Counted from the first letter of the stretch, positions 22,034 to 34,379 are shown. The stretch is 64,000 nt of DNA from Pagrus major (GCF_040436345.1 NC_133218.1:25842710-25906709), one strand, 5' to 3'. Notes: generated by a model from the letters alone, not told the origin. A program made the numbers and translations.

Positions 22034-25000
22034 ATGGACCCTGAAGAAAGCCCACACAGTCCAGACAGGGACACCTCCGTGCCAGAACAGAACCCCAAGT
22101 GCCACAGGAGTACGAGGAGCCTTAACCTGCTCGCCACGAGGTTCGTCCGCTTGTTACAAGACGCTGAGGGCGGTGTGCTGGACCTCAAAGACGTGAGTGA
22201 GCTGACACCAGTCAATCACACTGCACAACAAACACTGAACACAACTCTGCAGATGTTTTATCATGAGTGCACTATGAATAAAAAAATTCTCTTCTACATT
22301 CCTCTTCAAATGTGATTAATGTCTTGGACAAAGACTACACACTCCAGACAATAAAAAAAAAAAATTGAATTTAACATAAAATCCTTCATCTTATTTCCCA
22401 TGAATGTCGGTGCTTACTGTTTGTACTGGGAATACGAATTGTTTTTGTGTTATTTTGGGATGCTTTATAAGAAATGTGTGATTGTTTATACATAAGTATT
22501 TCTGGTTATGTTACCAAATGTGAGACCGAGAGAAAAAAGTTAACCTAACTTAAAAGTGAACTTTTCCTAGCTTCTAGCTTCTTCTAGGAACTAAAGCCCT
22601 CAGATTTGTATTTGACGTGACATTTAGGTGAACACTTCAAAGCAACATTATATTTCAATCATCTTGCAGAAGCTGTTGTCTGAGGCCACTGTCAATAGGT
22701 GCATTTAACCTTCTTTGGAACAAAAGCATTATGTTATCAAAACTGAGCATTCCTATGATTGCTTTAAGTGCTTAATTTGGTTTCTGAAAGTGGGTTTTGG
22801 ACTTTCAATATCCACTGTAAGTGATCTCTAAATGTTTCAGTACCTCTGGCAAGCTGATCCCCTGATACACCTAGATCATAATATGCGGATAAATGTTTTT
22901 TTGTACGCGTGTTCTTTCAGGCTGTCAGGATCCTGGCTGTCGGGCAGAAAAGGCGTATCTACGACATCACAAATGTGCTGGAGGGCATTGGTCTGATTAT
23001 GAAAATGTCCAAAAGCATTGTAAAGTGGAAGTAAGTTTTTAACCTTCCATTGTGTGCTTGAAATTTGATATGAATGTGTGGTCTAAAAAATGTTACATAC
23101 ATGTTACATTACAAACATACATATGTTTTTTTTCTTAATAAGGGGTTCAATGCCTGGATCAAATGCACACGAGTCATCCAACAGAGTAATGGAGTTGAAG
23201 TCTGAGCTGGAGGATTTGGAGCAGAGAGAAAAGATGTTGGACCAGCAGAAATTCTGGGTTGAACAGAGCATCAGGAACACAACAGAAGACTGCAGCAAAT
23301 ATCCTTTTAACAAAAGACATAGAAAACAACGTAGAAATGTATGTGTTTATAAGAATGAACTTTAAACTGAAAATGAAATGTTGGACAGTATTTTATGCAG
23401 ATTTTATCAGATCTCTTGTGGTTTATTCCTTGATGACACAGATGTTGTATTTTCTCTGGCAAAAGTAATTCTTGTAAAAATCTCTGTCATGCTACACACT
23501 ACAGAATCCTTGAGGTTTCTCCTTAAAATAACACAATATATCAAATTGATCCTTAACTCAAGTCAACTCTGACTTATGTAAATCATGAAGATATCTGCAA
23601 CTGCTTCAGTGGTAATGTATAATCAGTCTTTCCTTTTTCTATTGCAGTGAAAGACATCCTAGTGCTGCTCAAAAATATCTTCTAAGCACATTCCTCCCCC
23701 CATCTTTTCTCCTGTTGAGTTGCAATGATGGAAGGTTCAGAGATCCAAGATTATAACAAATATTTTTTTAAACGGAAATGTGTCAAGCCACATACTTTAT
23801 TCCTCATTGATTTATTTTTCCAAAGAAATGTGTTACAGGAGAATTTTAAGCTCTGAATAGCAGAGATGTAGAGTTCATCAAACTAGGTTGCAGCTCAGAA
23901 TCAGCTGATGTTTTGGGGAGTCAGTGTATTTTCTAAGTTGGAGTAATGTCAACACAGCTGGACAAACACTGCTGTAGAAGTTAAGAATGACACTTGCATC
24001 ACCAGAGCAGCTAACAGAGCAAAATTTTGTTCAAAATAAATACAACAAACTTAATTTCCTTTTTCTTAAAATATGCAAAGACTTGACTAAATTATTGTGT
24101 TTTAACCAAAAATGTTCACTCTCCTCTTTCTCCAGGCCACACTCTTTTAGCAGTACGGGCACCATCTGGTACACAGCTAGATGTTCCCATTCCTAAAGCT
24201 GTAAGTGACCTGAACCTGAGTTACTTTGTCCTTTGGCTTTCTTATAGGATGATTTACTATGTTCATAAATCTTTGTCAGGTCCAGAACTGCCCGGCAAAG
24301 TACCAGATCCACCTGAAAAGCATCAATGGGCCGATAGATGTCGTGCTTCTTAACAAACTCTCTGTCAGCTCTGCTCCTGTCGTACTGCCAGTCCCACCGC
24401 CTGAAGACATTTTACGAAAAGCCAAGTTGGCCATGTCCACGTCAGATGTGACAGAAAGCAGTTTTACACCATGTCAGCCTTCAGCTAACACCAGATATAG
24501 CCCCAGTTTTCTCCGGACGGCAATGGAGGACATGCAGCGTCTTGAGTCATCAACAGCTAGAAACCCTGAGTCGAACAGAACTGAGGCATCTGGATGTGAG
24601 TATTTTAGCTTGTACAGTTTCTGAAGAGCGTTTTTGTTGATAAGCCACTGAAGCAGAAACCTCACACGCCCTTTTAGCTTCAGCTGGACCCCTCGCCATA
24701 TTGATCCAAACTCTAGATCGGAGATAATGACTTTGCCTTGAATTGAGAGGTCACGAAGAACAAAACGTCACACTTACTGCTTTCTTTTGAAAGAAGCAAA
24801 GCATGCTGTTGCATTGACCACTTAAGACTGAAACCAGAGTCAGTAAACTGGACAGTATAAAATTTGAGATGTGTGACATATATGCATTTAACTTACTAAA
24901 TCAAATAAAAAAGTGAATGCAATGTTAAATTAAAGCATGGCTAGTGCTTCTTATCTGAACTAAGTTGGAGATAACACAGACGTCAAGCTCTTCCGTCAGT

Positions 25001-25591
25001 GACTGATAAAAACAGTTTATCAGTTGTATATTATCAGTGGTTTCTGGTTTGCGGTGTCTTTTCTCTGCATCTTTGGTTATTTTTTATATGCTCATACAAT
25101 AATGTGTTCCTGCCTTGTGCATGTTTCTGTCAGTGCTGACTGCTTTTACATTGATCGTTATAAAAATCTTTTTTCCAGTGCGAACTTTATCAAAAGAACT
25201 GGAGGAACTTCTACAGCCCACCAAGGGTAGAGACCTTGTTGTTTCTTGAGTTTCTTAATTATTTATGTTCATTAAACTCTTATGTAAGTTTTACTGTATA
25301 TGAATGTATGATTAAGTATATCTTCCCTTATCATGTAGAACTGATGAATGCTGATCTAATCAAACAGCTACTGACCTCTGAAGGTAAGCATATTTTATTT
25401 TCTGACTTCATGTCTATCACATACTGTTACTTGCAGTGTATTTGTGTTCATCATGTGTTTACTTCTTCTTCTCAGTTCTTTCTCCTCTCCTCCGCCTATC
25501 TCCGCCCCCATCTGAACAGGATTACGCTTGTAATCTGGATGAGAGTGAAGGCCTCTGTGACCTCTTTGACATCCCTGTGCTCAATGTTTGA
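22034..25591 (+). CDS. e2f4: E2F4-type transcription factor
   Basis: Nine coding exons join in frame: 22034-22192, 22921-23030, 23143-23298, 23568-23611, 24136-24200, 24280-24595, 25179-25226, 25339-25383, 25476-25591 (1059 nt, 352 aa; human E2F4 is about 413). The protein binds E2F sites as a heterodimer with DP proteins and recruits p107/p130 to repress cell-cycle genes. The winged-helix DNA-binding domain spans about residues 27-90 with [13 protein letters not shown] at 64-76. A leucine-rich dimerization coiled coil follows ([19 protein letters not shown]), then the marked box with [13 protein letters not shown] and [15 protein letters not shown]. The C-terminus carries LSPPP and the pocket-protein motif [12 protein letters not shown], closer to E2F4 than to E2F5. 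Residues usually constant in the DNA-binding domain differ (AVGQKRR for [19 protein letters not shown] for LIEKKSKNSIQW). ATG 22034 has A at -3 and G at +4. The third intron is AT-AC (separate entry). Confidence 0.92.
23299..23567 (+). other. e2f4: U12-type AT-AC intron of e2f4
   Basis: No GT donor fits the frame at the end of coding exon 3, but the sequence there is GCAA|ATATCCTTTT, an exact match to the minor-spliceosome 5' site. The 3' end has TCCTTAAC (23550-23557), a consensus U12 branch site, about 11 nt before a terminal AC (gtcaac|tctgac). Removing 23299-23567 yields the expected marked-box sequence [13 protein letters not shown] in frame. Confidence 0.9.
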
Positions 25592-25690
25592 CCATGAACT
25601 CCTGTGTTAAGACTTCTAAAGTAAATATTTTTTGTATCCAGAAATGTACATAGTTGTCTGTTTTTACATAGTTATTTGATTATAACAAAT

Positions 25691-25696
25691 AATAAA
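25691..25696 (+). other. e2f4: Polyadenylation signal of e2f4
   Basis: AATAAA 100 nt after the e2f4 stop, followed by a T/G-rich stretch (cgaattttgtgtcc). It gives a very short 3' UTR. Confidence 0.75.
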
Positions 25697-25719
25697 GAAA
25701 TGATTTCGAATTTTGTGTC

Positions 25720-26518
25720 CACCTCATTCATATATTCAGAAGCAAACTATTATAAACATCTTGCAATATCATGCAGTCCAATACGACACTTCAATACTGC
25801 ATGCACACACTGAAAAGCACAGCATCAGAGTGAGGGCATGAGGTACTTGAATAAGGAAAAATATATGCAAAATTATATTTATACATCATTTGATACATAC
25901 ATATTTGCAGTGTTGGTTTTACTGCTGTTCCAGAAAAAGGAGAAAGGTGAATATGTTTTACAGCCTTCCAGTAAGGAATGAAGGGAACTTTTTTGATTTT
26001 GTATTATTTTTTCCGTGAGAACTGTGTTTCAGTGTAATCTGTGCATACAGCATAATTTTTTCACCAGAGGTTGAAATTTAAAAGAAAAAAGAAAACAAAC
26101 ACCTTTGCCCAAATGTGTACTTTATGCATTAATACAGCCAAAATGATCCAAAAATGAATGTAAACAAAAAACAAAACATAAAATGCATCAAAAGATGCAT
26201 GAATTTTAAATGTTAGAGGAAGAGAAAAATAAAAAATAGAAATAGTCTAGTAAACCTCAAACCAATCCCAGTTTAAGTATTGTAATAAATGCACACTTTG
26301 TCTTTCCCCTAATGATACTGGTTGAAACACTCTCCTTGTGGTGTTTTCCTGAGATGCTGTAGGTATGACCCGCCCTACTCTGTATTTGATTGGCTTACTC
26401 TGATATTCTTACCGTAGCCCTGACCAATCACATTCCTCATGCCTAAATCTAAACGAATCAGAGGCCGAGTAGGGCGGGCCATGTCTTCGTTACGTCTCAG
26501 ATTTGACAGCGTGCTGGT
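25720..26518. other. Spacer between e2f4 and the GAS8-like gene
   Basis: AT-rich sequence without coding potential up to about 26330. The last part (26340-26518), with GC-richer patches such as ggccgagtagggcgggcc, is probably the proximal promoter of the downstream gene. The sequences gacccgccctactctgtatttgattgg (from about 26368) and aatcagaggccgagtagggcgggcc (from about 26456) are an inverted pair with about 90 bp between them. Confidence 0.5.
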
Positions 26519-26532
26519 GTTGCTATGGCAAC
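26519..26532 (+). promoter_or_regulatory. RFX X-box upstream of the GAS8-like gene
   Basis: GTTGCTATGGCAAC fits the X-box consensus RYYNYYATRRNRAC at every position. It lies 132 bp before the ATG of a dynein-regulatory-complex-like gene, the usual place for RFX2/RFX3 sites in ciliary genes. Confidence 0.8.
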
Positions 26533-26663
26533 ACATGTTTGAGAGCGGTGTTGAGATAAAAGTGGAAGAACTTCTCTGAGTTCAAGTGCGAGCTAATTTT
26601 ATACTAGCTCGTCAAATCTATTGAAACACTGACTGTCTGCGTGTTATTTGCGCAGTATATACA

Positions 26664-29600
26664 ATGGTGAGTCAAACGTTCTTTAAATTAGTTGATGACA
26701 ACTTTGTGGCTTCACTGAGCTAACTACACAAACGTTACACAGCTAACGTTAGCTGTTAGCTACCTAGCAGCTGCAGGTCGGTCAGTGTCTTGGTGTGTGA
26801 ATTTCATATTTGCGTGATATTAAGTGCTTCTCATTTGTTATCATTACATTCAGACCCGGGCTAGATACTTTGCCACAAATGCTATGTTAAAGAAACACTC
26901 TAGGTTGCCAGTAGGAAGCAGTTTTAACGTTTTTTTTCCTATTATATTGACCTTTGTCCAGCCGCCTAAAAAAAAAGGCTCAAGTAAAAAGCCAGCAAAG
27001 GCAAGGACGCCCACACTGATAGATGGCCTTACCAAGGAGGAGATGTCCAAGGAGCAGGTCAGAGCTAAATGTGATGTGTGTTGGAAAGTGTGGAGTGATG
27101 GTTGGATATTTTATGTCAGGAGGAAAGAAAGGTTGCCTCCTCTAGGGGCATTTCATCAAGTCTGTATTTCACTTCCATACAGCTGGGGGGCCCCCAAGAG
27201 ACAAGTTTAAACAAGAATGGTTAAAATAAATGCAGCATAGGCTGAGACATCCTGAGTTGTGGTTCCCGGTATGTGTCAAGGTCTCAAAACACTGGATACT
27301 CTGGGAGCAACTTTTCATTAGCGCTCCTCTGCCTGTTATAATGACAGTTAAGCTCCAACAACCCAGTTGTTGATGTAGACTTTCGTTACAAATTTGTAGT
27401 CTCTTAGCTCATGCCCTGATGGCCTATAAGACATCACTGGAATAATTTTCTTAGACTTTTTCTCCAGAGCCGCAGAAGACATATACATCGCCTGCTTCCA
27501 ATATTCCCACACTGAACACACATTTTAATTTCAGCTGGAAGAGCACATTGTGCGCCTTCGAGAGGAGTTGGATCGAGAGAGGGAGGAGAGAAACTACTTT
27601 CAGCTGGAGAGGGACAAGATCCACACCTTTTGGGAGATCACAAACAGACAGCTAGAGGAGATGAAGGCTGAACGGAAAAATTTAGATAAGGACATAGAGG
27701 AGGATGAGCGCCGCCACCAAGTAGATATCAGGGTAAGTCTAATACACAGGTATACTACACCCAAACTCACAGGCTACACTTTCCCAAGTAAATAGAGTAA
27801 ATAATTGAGAATATGTCAGAACAGGTAATGTGGTTGCCCCCTTATAAAGGCCCTTCAAATGCAGGTGATATATTCAACCTCTTTTGACTGAATGAGAACA
27901 CAAATAGTGTATCCTTTGCACACCTGACTTCTTCTGAGTACAGCTAGTTTCCCAGCAACGTTATGTTAATGAGATGGAATGCCCCACCGCGCACGTTGAT
28001 GGGACTGGTTCCTTAGGTTTGTGACATATGAAACCCTGGCTATCTGAATCTGTTTTTTTAGACTGTGCTTGGTAAACAGCAGTTCTAAAGCAGAAATGCT
28101 CAGCCATGGTGTTGACTGGTTATTTTGCTCATTACATGTCTTGCATAATATAAAAAACACGATTTTTACAGGTTAACAAGGTTTAAAACTTGATTTTCAA
28201 TGGAGGGGGTCTTTACATGCTATTTTGTTGTGAATCACAGATTGAGACCAAAAAATTGGTGTCATGATGGCGAAACTTTAGCCGACACATTTCCCAGTTT
28301 CTCAGCAGGTATAATGGAATACTGAAAAGATAATATCCCAAAATTACAGATAATAATTCTGCTCTCAGATCAGTTCCAGGATCACAGGCTTCTCGACAAA
28401 TTGAGAAATACATTTCTAATCTCTTTACTTTTACAGATAATGTCACAACTATATTGTCATCCACATATAAGATGGCTGTTTTTAGTTACTTTCGGGAAAA
28501 GTTGGGATTTTGGAGATATAGTGATAAATGAAAAGGAAAAGGAAAGGATAAGTTAAAAAAAAGTATTGGGGACGCCTTCTGTTGCCCACTTAGATGACCC
28601 TGTATACTTGCCTGCACTCTTACCCATAACCATTGGAATGCTCACCAGACTTTTGGCACATTCGCTGGCATGGATAGATTATCCAGGGACAGATCTAATG
28701 GCTGAATTAATTTTATATTGCACATTTGATTTATTTTTCCCCACTAGGTGTATAAGCAGAAGATGAAGCACCTCCTGTGTGAAAAGGAGAACACAATCTC
28801 TGAGTTGAAAGCAGATGGTTTGGTCTCCACTGAGCTTGTGCAGAAAGAGCAAGAACAATTAGATAATGAGCTTCATAAGGAAATGAAGGCCATCAAGGTA
28901 GACTTGCAGGAGCTCGACATTGAAGACATTGTCAAGGAGCTTGAACTGGTTTGTAGTTCACACCTAATCATTATTTCCCCTACAATTAAAGATCTGTGGA
29001 TTAAATGTTTCTCTTTAACCTGATGTATTTTCAACAAGTTAGCATCAATGCTGCAAACACCAGTTTGTTTGTCGTCTCAACAGACACATGATGAAGAAAT
29101 GTCTAAAACAAGAGACACCTGGGAGAAGCAGCTCGCAGGTAAATAACTCATCACATTTTAAGTTGAATTCATCACCCTATGCGATCCAAATCTAAAACGG
29201 GAGCCATAACTGTGTTGCTATTTGTGTAGAAATTAAAGCCAAGTATGCAAAAAAGATGGAGTTGCTGCTACAAGAGCATGACAACATGAGGAAAAACAAG
29301 TTCAGTGAGGGAGAGGATCACTGGAACAGCTACATTGCCGCTCTTCATGAAGACCACTGCAAAGCTCTCAGTGACGCTGATGCACTTGTTAAGCAAATGC
29401 ATGAGGATATGGAAATGGTGAATGATTCCGTCAAGGTATCAAATTGACACCAAATGTATTTGAGATGTTTTGCATGCCACTTGTGATTGTTTACATTATA
29501 GGTTAGTCCACTGATTAGTTTTTACAATTAATTGATAAAAGTGTTTAGTCTATAAAATGGGGAGAAAAAGCCCATCACACCCTCCAAGATGATGTATTTC

Positions 29601-30860
29601 TTCATAAGATTGATAATCAATTTTGATATCTGATTCAAAAAATATATAAAATGTAGAAATGTGACTCAAAATCATTGACTATGTATGACAAATTGTTGAA
29701 TCACTTGTTTTGATCCAATCATGTTTTATTGGCTTTTCTTAGAAACAAATAGAGGACATGACGATGAAACAGGAGCAGAAGAAAAAGGACCTGGTCCCTG
29801 TCTTGCAGGATAACAAACGTCTCTCTAAGCTTCTCTCAAAAGCCTTGGAGGAAAACGCTGAAAAAGAGAAAAAATTGAGCTACAAAGGAATGACAAGAGT
29901 TGGTGTCTATGTGGATTTTTTAAGCTGAGTTTACTGTTGCAAATTGCGCACTACTATCTGTTGCTACCAGTGCCTTAAGTGCTGCCTTCTGAGCATGTGT
30001 CTCAGTAACTGACTTGGCGCATACTACATACTACAAAGGCACGATGTTAAGCTGTGGCACTGTTTTTGACAGGACTCCGGTGAAAAGATCAAGAAAAAGC
30101 AGCTAAATGATCTAAAATGGGAACACGAGGCACTGGAACAGAAATTCAGCAAGGTAAAGTCGAATGCTATCTTGATTAATTTGCACCCTGGATGTGATCC
30201 ATATTTTTTGTGTACGTTTGGGTATTTATGTGAACGTTCTTGCATCTGTTTCTGCGCATGCACATGTGCTCCTGTGTACATGTGACGCAGCTTCAGCTGG
30301 AAAGGGACCAGCTGTACGAGACGTTCACTCTGAATATTCAGAAGATGCAGCAGAGAGCGAGTGTGGAGAGCGAGCTGCTGGAAAGGCAGCTGAACGCTCT
30401 GACAGACCGTCTGGAGAAGACACAGGCTCAGCTGAACTTGGTGCTTTCTGCCTCTAACGTGGACCAAACTTCCCTCGGTGGGGTCACAAACAAAGTTGAG
30501 GTACTGTTGTATATCCTCCTTTTGTAAGTTGCAGTGTATGTTTAATGCACATTGTCCTACTGTTTGTATGAGACTAAAGAAACTTGTTTTTTGTTTGTAG
30601 CAAAACCTTGACTCCAGTAACAATACCATCAAGAACTTACAATGTAAAAAAGCTCAGATTTCCAAGGTTAGTAGTTCATTTACTTCCTGAACAAATGATG
30701 ATGTTCAATCTGTTTATGTAGTTTATTTGTGCAGTAACATTCATACTTGTATATGAAACAACTTTGTATCTGGCAGGCCCGCAAGGATTTGCTCCTGGCC
30801 GTTGAAGCAAAGCAGAGGGCACTTGGTGTCCCTGTGGAGGTACTGTGTGAAGCCCTCTGA
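26664..30860 (+). CDS. gas8: GAS8/DRC4-like dynein regulatory complex subunit (divergent)
   Basis: Eleven coding exons: 26664-26666 (the ATG alone), 26962-27057, 27535-27732, 28748-28948, 29084-29138, 29230-29435, 29743-29898, 30073-30153, 30291-30500, 30601-30666, 30777-30860 (1356 nt, 451 aa; human GAS8 is 478). GAS8/DRC4 is a coiled-coil subunit of the nexin-dynein regulatory complex in motile cilia. The basic N-terminus [11 protein letters not shown], then [20 protein letters not shown] and [13 protein letters not shown], match GAS8 closely. The C-terminal third ([40 protein letters not shown]) also matches. The middle (exons 5-7) is poorly conserved, about six residues are missing near the exon 7-8 join, and the protein stops soon after ALGVPVE, lacking the usual GFKPL tail. 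Exon 7 uses a weak donor (aga|gttggt), the in-frame choice. Probably a fast-evolving paralog; use the symbol with that reservation. Confidence 0.88.
29500..29640. repeat. Teleost interspersed repeat (copy B, decayed)
   Basis: The stretch ATTAGTTTTTACAATTAATTGATAAAAGTGTTTAGTCTATAAAATGGGGAGAAAAAGCCCATCACACCC matches the recognised fish element whose other copy is at 11373-11600. It includes the typical 'tttagtctataaaatg' and 'cccatcaca' blocks. It lies in intron 6 of the GAS8-like gene. Confidence 0.55.
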
Positions 30861-33800
30861 CAGCAGTGTAGCTGGGAAAAGTCTGGAACAAGTCCTGGAT
30901 CTTGAGTTTTCCCCTAAATGAGAATCAAATGAAATGAAAGACTGAAGTATTTAGTGCAAATCTCACTTTGTATGCATCTGATCTCATGAGAATCTGACAT
31001 GTTGCTCAAATATTGATCTTTAGTAACACAAATATTAACATGAAATATTGTTTTCTCTCGGCATCTTGTAATTGTGGAAGTGCAACCAGGGCAGTTTCAA
31101 GTAAAAGGTCCTTCATGCTCCTGATTCAGGCTGCCCTCCAGAGGCAGAGATCAGTAACTACAGGGACAGTGACGTTAAGAAAATAGGGTTTAAAGTTCTC
31201 ATGTAACAGATAAAAAGGTTGTAATGCTTTTAGGCTAATTATTTCAGCCTTAAGATCTTTCCCATCTGACAGTCCTCAGGAACAACACAGGACCTACAAA
31301 CAAAATGTGTAACTTCAGCTGTCTTCTCCATTTGAAGTAGTTTATTATTTATCATTTTTTGAATCATCATTTAGCAAATAGATCATAAGTGTGTCACGTA
31401 TTTCTGTTTTGCTGTTGCTATTAAGATTTATATTGAAATAGAGATAATAAGTGAATATAGAATTAAATACATTTAAGTGTATGATTTTAAAGAAGCTTAA
31501 CAAAAAAACAAATTTGACTTGGAGCAACAGAACAAATCTGGAGTGCAGTGGTGTTAGGTTACTATTTCAAACCATACTGGTGTGTCAACATGCAGCCACT
31601 TGGTTCATTCAGCACTATGTACTGTACACTGGATGGGATTTTCCTCTGTTAATGGTATTTGTCGTGTGTTTTGTCATTTTAGTGACTTGACAACAGGTGT
31701 CACTGTCCACCTACTAAGGAAAAGAAACGTAAAACATGAGTCATAACACACTAGAAACAGCTTTGACGTGGCATGGAGACGTGGACAAATTGTGTTATAA
31801 TTTGTCTCATTTTGTATATCATTGAGCAACTTTCTGGTCGTTAACCATACTGTAACTCCCATATGTTGCTGTTAGGTTACAACTGAGCCTGAACTTCATT
31901 ATTTTACTATTGCTAGAGATAAGAGAGGCTGTCTAAACCTTTCCCAAACTGTGAAACTATAATGTTGGGCTGAATGCAATGTGCTACCGTATTATGTTGT
32001 GAAAAATAAACAAAATTATCTCAAAACATGGTTAGGGGCAATACATGTGATCAGGTCACCCCTACTTTTCACTGAGCTTTTTTGACTTTCCAACAAAGAA
32101 TGTGTAATAACCTCAAAGAGGCCTCTGACCACCTAACCACCTGGACCTGAGCCAGGTAGGCCTGTTCATTAATCCATCCCTGCATGGAGAGGGATGAAGA
32201 CCTGTGCAGGTAAAGAGTGGTTCACTCTTTTTCTTTGTAGTAATAATGTCTGTATCCTATGTATCAGCATAAAGGGAATTGAAGGCCTTATTATATATAC
32301 TGTAGATTCATTAATGTCTTTCACACAGCTTCAAGAAGAAAGACGATGTTTCTGTGTGTGTTTGTGTGATTTTAATAATTAAATATTTCTTCTATGTTAT
32401 GCTGTTTTGTCTTTGTAAAGCACAATGGGGCGTTCTTTTAAAATATGTATGTTCATGTCATTGTTTGTGAATAAAGAATTGAGAAGTTAAGACAGTGTTA
32501 TTGCAGCTTTAATAAGGATAAGCTTCTAACACCAAGCCTTGCAGCTAACTGAGCAACATGGTGTTCTTTAAATGAGTCTCACAGCAGCTTAGGCATTTCC
32601 AGAGCTTCCTTCTCTCAGGCTTGTCAGGATCTGGTTGAAGAACACCCTTTTGTACTTTAGCGTGACCTTTATCTTTAAAGAGCAGTTAATGTATTTCAAT
32701 GATATGACCTAATAGTAGTAGCATTTTACTGATGCAGAGAATCTGCTCTGTTGAGGCCAGTTGTGCAAACTGTCTATTCTTTAAAGGTGTTGGTTTTATA
32801 GCCAGCTAATACATGTAATAAAGTTGAAGTCTATTCTAGTGCATTCATAATTGTTTCTGTAAATAATAGCTATATAATAATAACAAATTATTGGTTTTGA
32901 TTAGATATTTTGGTATTTGGATATTCAGAATCAATGGACTCGATGATTATGAACTTGATGTCACTCTGCAACACAAGAAAACTACAGAAGAGGTCATTTT
33001 CAACATTAGGTGACACAAATATAACAAACAAACAAAACACACCAGATTAATTTGTTGTCTGATATCAGAGTTAAAGTGGATGATCTTCGTAACAATCTAC
33101 TTAATCTTACTGGCTCTGAAGATTAATTCATGCAGAAAATGAGACTAAAATGTTAATTTGACATTTAACACTAAGTGCTGGCAATTACAGTCTAATGAGA
33201 TTGATAGAGTATACTCGCCACGAGACAGGCAGCACTCGTCTGTTCCAGAAGTGGAACGTTTTTCTACTCATTTCCCCCCTGTTGTTCTTTTTAATGGATT
33301 CTTATAAACTTACAAGCCTCAGGCCTATAAATTCAAACATTTCTAAGAATAGCAGTAATGGTTGCCAATTGGAGCATTAGACATAATACCCAATTGAATC
33401 ATTTTGGTTAAATAAATTATTTGTTTTAGTTTAGGGTTCCTTGATAGATGTAAGAATATGTGTTGAAAAACATTTAGTCTTTTAGATCACTTTTTGTGTG
33501 TCTATATATTTACATTTGTTAATAAAAAAATATATAATTGTTTTAAAAAGATATCCACAAATTTCTGTTAGCTGCAGTTGTCGAATGTAACTAAGTTACT
33601 CAAGTGCTGTACAATTTTGATGTAGTTTGTTTTTCTTGAGTAATTTCCATGTTCTCCACTACATTTATTTTAAACCTTTAGTAACAAGTTACTTTGCAGA
33701 CTTAGCTCATATAATAAAATATAAATAAGATAATAAATGATTCTCTATCATTATAGATTAGGCTCAGTAGTATGTAAAACAATTAAAATAAGCGCCAGCT

Positions 33801-34340
33801 GCAACATTAAAGGTTATATGTAAGAATTCTGGTTAAAAATCATTCAAAACTTTCCCAAAATGATCTTATATGCATTGTGTTGCAAAGTATGTTCTGCATC
33901 GCTCTCTGTCTGCACTGTTCGCTACACAGCTAACTGAGCTAACTTGGTAACGGCAGCTAAAGTTGGCAGCAGTTAGTGGTTACTTTGATATGTTGCTCCC
34001 TATTTATGAGTATGAATTCAACAGGCGGCCAATTCGTACATATTGCACCTTTAAAATGACGCACACATGAATGAATCAGTAATTACATTCCAGTATGATT
34101 CTGAAATGGGCCAATTTGCAGAAGTACTTTAACTTTAGGTATTAAAGGCACTAACTATACTTTCATGCTAATACTTTTCTACTTTAACTTTGAATACAGG
34201 ACTTTTACTTGTTACAGAGTGTTTGGACCCTGCTGTATTGCTACTTTAACTTAAGTAAAGGTTCTAAATACTTCTTACACAGCTGATTAGGTACAATTTA
34301 AATAAATCCATCATGGTTAAAACAACAAGTGAAATCAGTT
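30861..34340. other. GAS8-like 3' UTR and downstream spacer
   Basis: AT-rich sequence without a convincing coding frame. Canonical AATAAA hexamers on the plus strand at 32005-32010 and 32470-32475 are candidates for the 3' end of the GAS8-like transcript; none lies within the first kilobase after the stop. One repeat is recognised at 33807-34055. Short open frames on both strands have no family resemblance. Confidence 0.5.
33807..34055. repeat. Teleost repeat with TTAAAGGTTATATGTAAGAATTCTGG start
   Basis: It starts ATTAAAGGTTATATGTAAGAATTC and ends CATATTGCACCTTTAAAAT, giving complementary TTAAAGG/CCTTTAA ends. The core contains ACACAGCTAACTGAGCTAACTTGGTAACGGCAGCTAAAG, a sequence seen many times in fish genomes. 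Related decayed copies appear near 49200-49400 and 56500-56705 in this window (blocks such as 'gttagctcagttagctgtacagcta' and 'tacatactgcaccttta'). Confidence 0.6.
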
Positions 34341-34379
34341 CTTCAGCTTCTAATGTCAGTAGATTATAGAAAAATCCAA

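Noticed and set aside
23299-23365. Read-through frame after e2f4 exon 3 ([14 protein letters not shown]) as a basic tail or alternative C-terminus
   Set aside because: It is the first part of the AT-AC intron; the conserved marked box continues after 23567.
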